Shown here one piece after another: positions 1-10,691 of a stretch of 64,000 bases of DNA. This DNA is from Paracentrotus lividus (Eukaryota > Echinodermata > Echinoidea > Camarodonta > Echinidae). Below the pieces are notes generated by a model. That model saw nothing but the letters and a program-made list of their open reading frames with translations, did no database searches and was not told the DNA's origin. Where the stretch lies: assembly GCA_940671915.1 (NCBI GenBank), contig CALNVZ010000218.1, positions 38,773,257 to 38,837,256 on the forward strand. The letters are read 5' to 3'. Position numbers and translations under genes: made by a program. How positions within the stretch are numbered: position 1 is the stretch's first letter; every line of letters starts with the position of its first letter.

Positions 1-9
1 GGGGGGGGG

Positions 10-237
10 GGGGTGTTTAAAAAAGAGTTAAGTAGACTTTAAGTCGCACTTGACTAGTGTGCGCATCCTGTTTTAGAACGCGCAATCTAATTGATAGACT
101 TCTCAATGGCGCGCATCCACTGTGCATGTTGTGACCAATGAAGTGATGCATATTGTAATAATTGTAATATACTGCACGCAACTAGGCATTTAAGTGTGAT
201 TTTTAAGTCTACTTAACTCTTTGTGAAACGTCCCCTA
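10..237. mobile_element. Foldback MITE, agttaagtagac family
   Basis: Ends are inverted copies (aaagagttaagtagactt at 21-38 and its complement at 205-222). The outer gggtgttt / aaacgtcccc words extend the symmetry. The core, with gcgcaatct and cttctcaatg words, recurs at about 28,395-28,500. No coding capacity. It is preceded by a 13-base G run at the window edge. Confidence 0.6.
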
Positions 238-374
238 GGTCTAGGTTCCAGGTTTCTAGGTCCTTTTTTGAAAAGTCCAATGCAAAGTGTGTCATCCGAG
301 TGTTTATGTAGGCCTACAACATGAAATGGTATAAAACTATTTGGATGACGATACTCTTTCAGGGCAAACATGTA

Positions 375-882
375 TACAGTGCTCCCAGAAAAAAAGTAAA
401 CCCAACTTTGAGAGCCTCGTATTCAAAGGTACATGTATGTGACATTTATTTTATTTCATGTGAAAAAGTAACTTATTTTCTATCCAGAGATACCAAACTT
501 TAAAGGTGTGATGGATGGCTGAGCACTTTGCTTTAAAAATCAAATGTCAAAGTTTCCCTGTACCAAGTTTGGCAAAAGCAACCCTTTCATTTCAACAGTC
601 CAAGTAACCTTTTGTCCCTTATGAATAGGCTTTGGAAGGCTTACCTCAAACAATAAATGAATGATCAGAAAGCCAGGGTTGCTTCTGCCAAAACTTGATA
701 CAAGCATATTTTGACAGGTTTTAAAAAGCTCAAGTTCGCAATCATCCATGACAGCAAATGTATACTGGATAGAATATGAGTTACTCTTTAACATGAAAAA
801 GAAATTGCTGTCACATAAGCTCTACAATTGTAATACGTGGCTCTTACATTCGGGTTCAGTTTTTTTTCTGGGACGCACTGTA
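375..882. mobile_element. Tc1/mariner-type foldback MITE, copy 1 (aagtaaaccc)
   Basis: Flanked by TA. The end tacagtgctcccagaaaaa is an inverted match of the right end (tttctgggacgcactgta). Inside, most of the element pairs with itself imperfectly. A second copy lies at 4,259-4,782. The TA target and ggacgcactgta ends suggest a Tc1/mariner-type source; the superfamily is inferred. Confidence 0.75.
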
Positions 883-1770
883 TAATAGTTGTCTACAGTA
901 GATATGGAACAACTGAGTTATCAGAGGAATAAATCATCATATAAGTATGGAAAGAGTGCTCATGTCTTTGAATTGATGTTGTCTGTGATTAACTCCTTAG
1001 TGTCTCCTGATTATCCTAATGTAATTATTTTGAAGAAGATACATGTACTCTTTCAGGAGATATAATTATGTATAGATTAGTTATCTATAGTAGATTTGAA
1101 ACAATTAAGTTAGCATGTCTTTGAAGAAGTGCCCTTTTCTGTGATTATCTTTCATTTGTCTCCTGATTATCTTTGATTATGCACATTTAGGTGATTCAGT
1201 AAGAACTATACATGCAGCAAATCAATTGTCAGTTTTATACTCAGGAATACAGATTAATGCAAAAGTGTGTCAAAATATTGAGAATGCTCTAATTTTTCCC
1301 ATTCAATTTGGAAAGCTCAGATGTATTCTTTTTACTAATTACATTGTAGCTTGGTCCAGAGCCCCATGTTATAACAAGAGTTTAATGTATCTACATATAT
1401 AATTACATATTTCATCTTGAGTTAGTACCATGCTACATGTATAACAAAATATAGTATGATCAAGAAAAGGGGGCGGGGGATTCTCTACTTTTTTCATCCT
1501 TTATATATGTGGTGTCAATTCCCGAGTTAGAATAACCCAAGCCAGGATAAATGAAGGCTTATGATCCAACAAGTTGATACATTTTTGTATTATCATGGAA
1601 ATTATAATTTCGTACATGTGTACGAGGAGGAATGTTCAATGAATAAATGCATTACCTTTACTGGTAAATGAAAACTAACTCATTGTTTTGACAATTAAAA
1701 GTATAAAGCAGATGTGTACTGTGACAAAAGCAGTTTATCTCTGAATTGTCAATTTACAGATAAGGCAATC
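883..1770. other. Intergenic, nothing recognised
   Basis: AT-rich sequence downstream of the gene. I see no coding pattern, RNA gene or clear repeat border. Confidence 0.5.
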
Positions 1771-2059
1771 TTAACCTCTAACACCTAGAGACTGCGTGAA
1801 AAGTGTCAGCTTACTCCCTAACGGAAAAGGTTTGACATGTTTGCATCAAGCTGTTTGAATAAGAAATACTGGTAAAACATACTCTTTTGTGCATAATCAG
1901 ACAGCACACATCCAGTGGGTAATGCATAAGAAATATGTGCATATTTGATAACATATTTTTTATATTATCGTGACTATAGCGTGCATAAAACGGGCAGTTT
2001 TGAGCGGTTTAGTGAGTAAGCTGAAGGGCGGTCTCGGGCTGTACAGGTGCTAAAGGGTT
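1771..2059. repeat. 280-bp interspersed repeat, copy 1 (cctagagactgcg family)
   Basis: Shares ends (ttaaccctttagcacct type) and core words (acagcacacatcca, gcggtttagtgagtaagc) with copies at 22,018-22,199 (partial), 30,094-30,371 (inverted) and 42,874-43,166. The ends are mutually inverted, so it is a MITE-like element without coding capacity. Confidence 0.75.
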
Positions 2060-2812
2060 TGCTATCAGGAAATGCAGAAATATACAATCAAGATCTAAAA
2101 CTTTATGTAGTTTAGGCCTACATATCTTACATTCTCAATTATGTTTTGAATTTGATACAAATTTCCTATTCCAATCCTGACACACTCCTTACAATTGTTA
2201 TGTCAAATTAATTTTGATTTGTTAAAGTACCTGTTATAAAGTACCTACATGTATATCACTGACCATGAGACTTGTGAGTTTTCAGGGAGTCACGGAAAAA
2301 CATAAGTCTTTAAAAAAAAATTAAAAATTAGGTTTTTGATTTATTTTTCTGCGACCTCCCGGAGATTCGGGGGGGGGGGGGGGGGGGGAGACATCTCTAC
2401 AACTCCAGAGACTCTAGTCTGAAAATAGTCATGAATCTCTTGTTCAGTGAGATATGATTATACATGAAGAGCCGATGAGACTAGGAAAAAAGGATACAAC
2501 AAATATCTGTATTGGTTATCATCAACAAAGTGTATTTATTTATTTATCTCTGTAAAACACATCATAAACTTGGCACTTTTTTGCAAAAATGGAAAACACA
2601 TTCAAACTTTTTACTTTCCATATAAACAACTCTAAAAAACACAAACAACATTGCACAATTAGAACATTTTGAACCAAAATACTGATCCCTGTTAAAACAT
2701 CGATCGTGATATATAAATTCAATTTGAGAAATTTTAAAGGTGATTGTCGCTACCCCCGTATTTGCAATCCACATTCTTTACTAATGCTGTTGTCAGACAT
2801 GACCGGATAAGA

Positions 2813-3123
2813 TAATAGGAAGTTTTAGAATTGTGCCAACGTGAACATGAATTGAGGTTCTAAATGTAAAGAATGGAAGCCTTTGAATACAAATTATAAT
2901 AATAATGGTGAAATCTTCATGCTTGATGCTCATACATGTAGCTCCCCTAGCTTCTGGGTCCAGTTGACAGGCTGAATTGAGAACTCCAAGATGAGATATT
3001 TAAAGTTCTCAATTCAGCCTGTCATCTGGATCCTAGAGCTACATGTACATTAGAAGAAGCCACCATTATTATAATTATTTATCAAAATCTTCCATTCTTT
3101 AACTCATTCTAAAACTCCCTATT
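2813..3123. mobile_element. Near-perfect foldback, 311 bp
   Basis: The left arm (from ataggaagttttagaat) and right arm (to attctaaaactcccta) are inverted copies along almost the whole length, with gttctcaattcagcctgtca repeated inverted near the centre (about 2,990). It would form a long hairpin. Probably a MITE. Confidence 0.75.
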
Positions 3124-3575
3124 GACGATGAGAAACGAGAGCCTGTCTTTTACAGATAGTTGTGCGCTTTTACTTTTCCATGTAAATGTATGTGTATTCA
3201 ACTTGGTTGTTTCTCACACGTTTGTGTCCGCTAGGAATTATCGCATACACCTCCACATATCCGCAGCATGCGTTCAGGGTGACTAACCCACCGATCAAAC
3301 CAATCGGGCGATGCACGACAAATGGTCATAAATTCATTACCATTGGACAAATGACAGATCTCACAATCAGTTCATGGCAAGTAATTTTTTTGTGCATGCA
3401 TGTACAAGTTTTGGGCTGCTTTGATGGACAACACTTTACGTAAAGGCATCCACCCACCTGTGACAGCCACATACATGAACATGTAATGCATAACAATAGC
3501 ACAATCTGTTACTTATATGTTTTTGATACGGTCGAGTCTGACAAAGGTATCAAGAACACATTTACATAGGGACAT

Positions 3576-3737
3576 GGGCCATGGAACATAAAAGTTTGCA
3601 ATCAATTGCAAATATGACTGAACATTTTTGATTGGCTACTGGTCAGTCTCTTGAATAAAAAGAGCATTCATCAACGAATTTGATTGGCCATTACCATTTT
3701 GTGATTAATAGCAAAAAATTTGTGTTATGGAGCCCTG
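3576..3737. mobile_element. 160-bp foldback MITE, copy 1 (gattggct core)
   Basis: Ends ggccatggaacataaaagtt and tttgtgttatggagccc are inverted copies. Related copies lie at 11,427-11,590 and 19,645-19,804, all with internal gattggcta words. It abuts the next MITE directly. Confidence 0.75.
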
Positions 3738-3869
3738 GGGGGTGTTTCATGAAAGGACTTGTCGGACGTTTTATCCGACAAATTTGCTCTCAGCCAATCA
3801 GACGCAAGCATTTCAGTAGCTTATAACAGTTGTCAGTGAGAATGTGCATGTTTCATGAAATGCTCCCCT
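3738..3869. mobile_element. 138-bp foldback MITE, decayed copy
   Basis: Carries the gtttcatgaaaggacttgtc end and ttatccgacaaa core of the family seen intact just to the right. The right half has diverged. Confidence 0.7.
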
Positions 3870-4007
3870 GGGGGGCATTTCATCAAAGGACTTGTCAGAC
3901 GTTTTATCCGACAAACTGTTATAAGCTACTGAAATGCTTACATCTGATTGGCTGAGAGCAAATTTGTCGGATAAAATGTCCGACGAGTCCTTTGATGATG
4001 CCCCCTG
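3870..4007. mobile_element. 138-bp foldback MITE (aaaggacttgtc family)
   Basis: The end ggggggcatttcatcaaagg and the right end ctttgatgatgcccccc-type complement pair. The unpaired centre holds gctactgaaatgctt and gattggctgagagc. Full copies also lie at 11,257-11,396 and 22,287-22,425. In the 11-kb copy the centre runs the other way round relative to this one. Confidence 0.85.
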
Positions 4008-4258
4008 AACACGTCTATGAATACATTCCAATTATGTAGGCCTATATGTGTGCATGAAAAATTACTATGCACATGAATGTCATAAATTGTCCTGAAACTT
4101 CTCTAAATAAGAACTACATAATATGACTAGAAAATGTAGGTACATACTTCTATTTACATTTTAGAGTATGTTTCTTTGGAATGCAAAACTTATGCAATTT
4201 TGAATATGTACTAAATTCATATTCTAATTCATCCATTCAGTCAAATTACATGTACATG

Positions 4259-4782
4259 TACAGTGCGTCCCAAATAAAAGTAAACCCAACTTTGAGAGCC
4301 TTGTATTGAAATTGTAACGTATGTGTCATTAATTTTTTCATCATGACAAAGAGTAACTCATATTCTATCTTGTGATGCCAAATTTATACCTGTACTGTCA
4401 TGGATGACTAAGCACTCAAGTTCTAAAAAATTTCGGTCAAAAACACAAAGCACCAAGATTCTTCAGAAGCAACACTGTCTTTCTGATCATTCATTCTTTA
4501 AGTGAGGTCAGCCTTCCTAAGTCCATTCACAAGGGACAAAGGATTACTTGGACTATTGAAAAGCAAGGGCTGCTTTTTCCCAAACTTGAAACATTTAATT
4601 TCTACGCTTGTTTTTAAAGCCCAGGTGCTCAGTCATCAGTCACAACACAGGTATAAGTTTTTATCATTGAATAGGATATGAGTTACTCTTTATTATGAAA
4701 TAAATATAAAGGTCACACAAGCAATAAAATTTTAATATGAGGCTCTCAAAGTAGGGTTTACTTTTTTCTGGGATGTACTGTA
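4259..4782. mobile_element. Tc1/mariner-type foldback MITE, copy 2
   Basis: The end tacagtgcgtcccaaataaa and the complementary right end (tttctgggatgtactgta) enclose the same self-pairing interior as the copy at 375-882, including gagtaactcatattctat near both ends. Confidence 0.8.
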
Positions 4783-6720
4783 TAACAAGCACACAATATA
4801 ATATAGAATGATTGATCAACCTTTTCTCTATGTTCTCTATTAAATGTATGTCTGATTAAAGAATGAACTAAATTCAAAACTTTTAAGAAAGTTGATTTTG
4901 TTAATATGAAAAATTTGGGGTAAAACATCCAAACAAAATGACATTTTTAACAATGTCCATATCCAATGAATTCAAAAACACCTCCAAACAGAGATAATAG
5001 TATAAAACCTCTTGTCACAAATATGTTTTAGTTCATGAGAATAGGAAGGAATAAGTAAGGTGTAAATAAAACAACTAATATTTCAGTATCTCTTTCAAAG
5101 TCGAGGAATATGCATACTTTTAAAATTCAGGAATTTACAATGAAAACATATATTAATATTAACCTGAACTTATCAGCCTTCTCAATGTTTATGTAACAAG
5201 TTATACAAAAATCCAAGATGGTTTAAAATTTACACCTCCAGATACGGATATCATTATATTAGAGAAAATTTCAAACAAAGATTTACAGATCTATGTTTTT
5301 TTACTAAAACATGTAAACAAAAATGAGCAGAAAACCAAATTAAACAAATGTCAATGAAAGGAACAAAATCTGCAAACATATAAAGAGCTTAGTGAATAAT
5401 GGATCGCTAGCCTCTGCTTTCAAATCAAATAAGTTGTACATGTACACTCTATTTATAAGATGAAAAGCAACAGTACCTTAATGTTTTTGTCTAAATTATT
5501 CTTCTTATAACCTACAATGTAACCATCTCTTCATATTTACAAATATTGAATAACTTAAATCTAAACTAGTTGATAGAATATTGCAAAGAATTAAGAATAC
5601 AAAGATATACCCTGTATTTTTGCACTCAACAACACCAATAATAGCACAATACACATTTCAGAACAAGACATATATTAAAACTGATATATAACTAAAACAT
5701 ATATAAAATATAAATACATTAATTCCTGTAAATTTATAACTGAAAATACTTTTTCCCCTTCTTTTTCCAAAAGATATTTCATACAATGTAGGGCAAGTAA
5801 AAATTCTTGCTTTAGTAACATTTCTTTTAATTATGAATTATAAGTAATTAATACTAATTACTTTCTAAATATCAGTTTTGATCCTTTGGTATTGTCTTTA
5901 CAATTATACAACATATACCAGTATATGTTTATATAACAACACTAAATTACAAGTGCATGTGCATGGTAATCCGCACAATATGGATATTATGACTTTCATG
6001 TTATGACTTTCATAATACATGTATGTCAATTTAAACATAAATATTTGTACATGTAGCTAAAGTAAAGTAAAATGAATACTTTGAATTCAAATGAATCATG
6101 TTTCAGGTTAATAGTAATATCTCTTTCAGTTCACAACTGTAATGCCCTCATCATTGCCCAGTAATACATGTAGCAAAAACAATGTAAAACTGATAATCAT
6201 TCTCTCATTCTAACAAATTCCTTGTTCTAACTAAATATTGTACCCTCATACAATACACTTCCTCATCCTGTCAATATAATATTTTGTCAGCCCCATGTCA
6301 ATGTGAAAGGCATTTTAATTTAATATTAAAAGAGGTGTATAGTTTTATGAGAGGGAAAATTTTCATTTGTTCAATTTTTTTCACTGTTAGATAATATGAA
6401 AGATTGAATCCTATAACTATGATAAAGAAAATTATATTACTAGAAATTTCATTTTAGTGGTAATATTTCACAATATAAGTATAAAACTTGGAAAGTCGGG
6501 GAACCGACTCATCTTATCGCCAGTTAGCATTCACATGGAAAACCAATGGAGATACTCTTGTGCGCATGACGCACACAGATCGTTACGGCAGTTCATGCGG
6601 GAAGCTCTGGCGGAGCGCACATCTCAGCAGAGGTAAAACAACCGTTACATTATGCCTCTTTCAAACATTTTCATTGAAATTCACTGGAAATCATAAGGCC
6701 AAAAAAAAAAATTTGTATTT
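4783..6720. other. AT-rich intergenic DNA, nothing recognised
   Basis: Very AT-rich, with no convincing open frame, splice-site pattern, RNA gene or repeat border. Confidence 0.5.
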
Positions 6721-7060
6721 GGTTGTCCTCGACCGACCGACCCTCTGAAAACGGCCCGACCCGACCAACCTCTTTTTTTTTTTTTTTTTTTTTTTCACCC
6801 AAACGCCGAAAATACACAGCTCATATTTATTTGTATATATTTTTCATAAAACAGTATTATAACATGTGTTATTTTTCCATGCAGTCCCATTTTACATAAC
6901 TCAATAAAACGTAAAAGTGATCTAAAAAATGGAAGTCATTCGTTTCTTTGTTTTTCTTTGTTTTTCAATGGGGAGAAAAAAAAAAAAAAAAAAAAAAAAA
7001 ACCCGACCAACCGACCCGATTTTTGAAAAAAGGCATTCATTGGCACACCAAACAATTTTT
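6721..7060. repeat. Foldback with poly-T / poly-A arms
   Basis: ccgacccgaccaacct followed by about 23 T at the left faces about 21 A followed by cccgaccaaccgacccga at the right. The arms are low-complexity, so a MITE origin is possible but not firm. Confidence 0.4.
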
Positions 7061-7077
7061 TTTTTTGGGCCTAAAAG

Positions 7078-7195
7078 GAATATCACAAGATCTCTCACTC
7101 ATATCTTTTAGTGCAATGTGGACAACATGAGACTATATTTGATTGGTTTTTATGCCAATTCATTTTTGTTACCAAAACTATACATCCGGTTTAAG
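7078..7195 (-). repeat. Interspersed repeat R (ggtgtatagttttggta family)
   Basis: On the minus strand it matches 43,925-44,010 and 49,312-49,440, sharing gtatagttttggtaac, acatgttgtccacatt and agagatcttgtga words. No coding capacity; family unknown. Confidence 0.65.
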
Positions 7196-7548
7196 GCCCT
7201 TTTGGCATGAGGCCGATGATTTATAAACAAAGTATTATAGCATAGCAATCCCCCCCCCCTGAAAAAAAACAATTATAATATTCAATAGGTGTAAAGACAA
7301 GGAATATCCAATACATCTCACATAATTTTTGGCACTACGGTAACACAAACTGTTATAAAACTCTTAAGCATGAAACACATGGTGAATCTGATTGGCTTAT
7401 CAATTTCTAAACAACCCTATATACAAACCATTTCCATTTAAAAACTCCAAAGTTTTACAAGGTAAAAGGGAACACCTGGATTTGAAAAGTTATTTGCAAA
7501 GTACCGGTAAGCCTTTCTGATGATTCTTTTATAATAGAATTCTAGAAT

Positions 7549-7775
7549 ACTGTAATCGTGGAAATATTCACAGAACATTAATTTTTCGCGGATTTCGCGC
7601 AAAGATCTTAAGGTGCGAATTTAAAAACACGCGAATATATGAGCATGCTTTCATATGCATGCTTTGAATGGGTTCAATTGCGTTCGTACGTAAATGCAGC
7701 GCGAATTTAAGAACCCACAAATATATTTTGAGGCCTCTACCGGTAAGCGCGAAAAAAACAGTGAATATACAGTAA
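7549..7775. mobile_element. MITE, tactgtaatcgtgg family, copy 1
   Basis: tactgtaatcgtggaaatat at the left and ...atatacagta at the right are inverted ends, with gcgaattt words inside. A second, inverted copy lies at 33,136-33,369 next to a DPY19L3 splice donor. Confidence 0.65.
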
Positions 7776-8399
7776 TTAAAATCATTAAAAAATTCTTTAT
7801 TTTATTTAAAAGAGATAGCTACTACACCTGACACAAACAGGCTCAAAGTCCATTCAAAATGCATACAAAACAAATCTTCTCCAACAACATGAAGGATTGC
7901 ATAGTAAAGGTCAATGGCCATACCAACAACACACTGAAACATGCATTCTAAAATACTGGTACATAAATAACAGAAAGAAATCAAGGGCAAATTGCCCCAA
8001 AATGCTATTCAAAATGCTTTTTAAGAAGAAAGTCTGTATCATATAAAATGGTACAAGTGGGAAACATTTATTAATCACAACTTGGTAACCCTTGGTATTT
8101 CCATAAAGCAGGAAAATCAGCAATTTGTTTTTGTCACTTTATTTGGTGCAGTAGATCTTTAGATATGATAAGTTTTCTGACAATAGTAAAAATCCATTTT
8201 GTACATCCGCATTCATGCCTTTGTATGCCAAGATGACTGTGAAACAAACAATGGGTATGTGTCATTTTGATTAGATTAGCTCCTCAATCCACAAAATTTA
8301 GCATAATTTTTGCTTACAAAATCAAATCATTCAAAACAAGTGGATTCGTAAATTACGCGATGCGCAATATATGTCCCCGCCGATAATGTAAAATTCCCA

Positions 8400-9545
8400 T
8401 TATATCACGATTAGTGCTATGACATAAGGCAAACGGAATCGAAATCGGGTAAAAAAATGGCGAAGAAGTAGCATTTTGTAGCCAATGTACATTATAGGTC
8501 AAAGTCAAGGTCAAAGGTCAAAGGGGTCAAAAGTCAAAATTCTGTAAAGAAAATTTGTAGTCCTCAGCTAGTGCTATTATATAAAGCAAATGGAATCGAA
8601 ATCGGAATGAAAAATGGCGAAGGATAGGATTTTGTAGCCAATTAACAATATAGGTCAAAAATCCAGGTCAAAGGTCAAAGGTCAAAATTCTGTGAAGAAG
8701 TTTTGTAGCCATCACCTAGTGCTATCAAAAAAGCAAGCGGAATCAAAATTGGATGAAAAAGGGTGAAGGAGTAGCATTTTGTAGCGAATGTACAATATAA
8801 GTAAAAATCAAGGTCAAAGGTCAAAGGGGTCAAAAGTCAAAATTCCGTGAAGAATTTTGTAGTCCTCACATAGTGCTATTACATAAAGCAAACGGAATCG
8901 AAATCGGATGAAAAATGGCGAAGGAGTAGCATTTTTTAGCCAATTAACAATATAGGTCGAAATCAAGTTCAAAGGTCAAAGGGGTCAAAAGTCAAAATTC
9001 TGTGAAGAAGTTTTGAGTCCTCACCTAGTGCTATCACATAAAGCAAGTGGAATCGAAATCGGATGAAAAATGGTGAAGGAGTAGCATTTTTAGCCAATGT
9101 ACAATATAAGTAAAAGTCAAGGTCAAAGGTCAAAGGGGACAAAAGTCAAAATTCCGCGAACAAGTTTTGTAGTCCTCACCTAGTGCTATCACATAATGCA
9201 AACGGAATCGAAATCGGATGAAAAAATGGCGAAGGAGTAGCATTTTTTAGCCAATTAACAATATAGGTCAAAAATCAAGGTCAAAGGTCAAAGGGGTCAA
9301 AAGTCAAAATTCCGTGAAGAAGTTTTGTAGTCCTCACCTAGTGCTATCACATAAAGCAAACAGAATCGAAATCGGATGAAAAATGGCGAAGGAGTAGCAT
9401 TTTGTAGCCAATAACATTATAGGTCAAAAATCAGGGTCAAAGGTCAAAGGTCAAAATTCTGTGAAGAAGTTTTGTAGCTATCACCTAGTGCTATCATATA
9501 AAGCAAACGGAATCGAAATCGGATGAAAAATGGCGAAGAGTAGCA
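8400..9545 (+). repeat. Tandem array, eight units of about 154 bp
   Basis: The word agtgctat begins units at 8,413, 8,570, 8,718, 8,872, 9,027, 9,182, 9,340 and 9,487, so spacing is 147-158 bp. Each unit has aaacggaatcgaaatcgg, atggcgaaggagtagcattt and a run of aggtcaaaggtca type. The array ends in gacggacggac / (ca)n and cgttcgcgggg at 9,560-9,662. It lies 1-2 kb downstream of the DPY19L3 stop codon. Confidence 0.9.
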
Positions 9546-9724
9546 AATTGAAGATTTTTGATCACATACGGACGCACGGACGGACGAACGGACGGACACA
9601 CACACACACATACGTACGGAGCCCGTTTCATAGTCCCCTGCTCGAACTCGTTCGCGGGGAACAATTAAGGTTATTAGTGAGAAAACAAATTTTTGCTTTA
9701 ATTTGATACCACATACATGTATCA

Positions 9725-10510
9725 TCTCAGAATATTTCATACCTAGATTAGTTTTTAACCGCTTGTACCATTAAAAAAAATATGCATTGTGTCCCAGAAA
9801 GAACTATACACTTTTGAAATGGCTACAAAATAATAAATATATGGTTCTTGGGGGAAAGGATTCCTATGTAGAGAAAGCTCATATCCTCAACTATTATTTG
9901 ACACCAAAAAGTCTGAAAATGATGCATGCTTCAATTAGCAATGCCCATGTTTGTGAAGGACACAAAAACGAGGCTGCACAGGAATTCGCAATGTATTTAC
10001 CACCTGCCTGTGGGCGGCCACAGGGGATAAAAAACCAGAATGGCGTGAATTGGCTAACAAAGACAAAATAAACCAAAAGACAAAAAACAAACATTAATAA
10101 TATGAAATCAGAAAGGTTGTCTATTACATTTTTGCATAATATCGATCTTTATATATGACTTTTGGTTTATTTTGTCTTTGTTAGCTGATTCACGCCATTA
10201 TTGCTTTTGATCCCTCATGGCCGCCTATAGGCAGGTGGTAAATGCATAGCGAATTCCTGCGCAGCCTCGTTTTTGTGTCCTTCATGAAAGTGGTTATTTC
10301 TCATTGAAGCATGCATCATTTTCGAACTTTTTGGTGTCAAATTATAGTTGAGGATATGAGCTTTCTATACATATGAATCTTTCCGCCCAAGAACCATATA
10401 TTTCTTATTATTATTCTTTCTGGGACACACTGTACAGACTGTAGTGTATTATTTCATACCTATATTATTCTTTCCCTGCTTGTACCATTAAAAAAAAATA
10501 CAGATTGTAG
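9725..10510. repeat. Direct repeat flanking the MITE in the presumed 3' UTR
   Basis: atttcatacctag...cttgtaccattaaaaaaa occurs at 9,727-9,780 and again at 10,451-10,498, on either side of the MITE. About 57 bp are shared, far longer than a target-site duplication. cagactgtagtgt at 10,435 and cagattgtagtgt at 10,501 repeat as well. Confidence 0.6.
9782..10435. mobile_element. Foldback MITE, gaactatacacttttg family, copy 1
   Basis: The ends ttgtgtcccagaaagaac and ttctttctgggacacac are inverted. Almost the whole length pairs, including ctcatatcctcaacta and gtgtccttca words on both arms. A copy lies at 20,880-21,551. The ends resemble the tacagtgcgtccca ends of the 375 and 4,259 copies, so the two families may share a transposase. 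Confidence 0.8.
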
Positions 10511-10517
10511 TGTCCGA

Positions 10518-10691
10518 TCAGCCTGCTTCTCCTTGAGGCATGAGCTGATATATCCTGAAAGTTCTGTTAATGAAGACCAGTTTGAACAGTCTGTTGAAGT
10601 CCTGCCCTTCATTCTGTATGGCCTCACAGAACCGTTTGGTCTTGACGATCTTTAGGTCTGTCTCCTCGGCTTGGTTGGCCTCACTGTACAT
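10518..10691 (-). CDS. DPY19L3: DPY19L3 last coding exon and stop
   Basis: Fifty-seven codons plus TGA, acceptor ttctttag. It reads MYSEANQAEETDLKIVKTKR, FCEAIQNEGQDFNRLFK and LVFINRTFRIYQL, matching the vertebrate RFCEEIKRN and TRVFQNKTFHVYKL ending. The 3' UTR continues leftward. No clear AATAAA was found near the stop, and a 650-bp foldback MITE begins about 80 bp downstream. A partial copy of the exon's 5' end lies at 10,978-11,065. Confidence 0.96.
   Translation of the reverse strand: MYSEANQAEETDLKIVKTKRFCEAIQNEGQDFNRLFKLVFINRTFRIYQLMPQGEAG

Noticed and set aside
1-13. Poly-G as a biological feature
   Set aside because: G runs recur in the window and this one touches the edge, so nothing can be concluded.
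8400-9545. CRISPR-like array
   Set aside because: Eukaryotic context, whole units repeated, no short repeat and unique spacer pattern, no cas genes.
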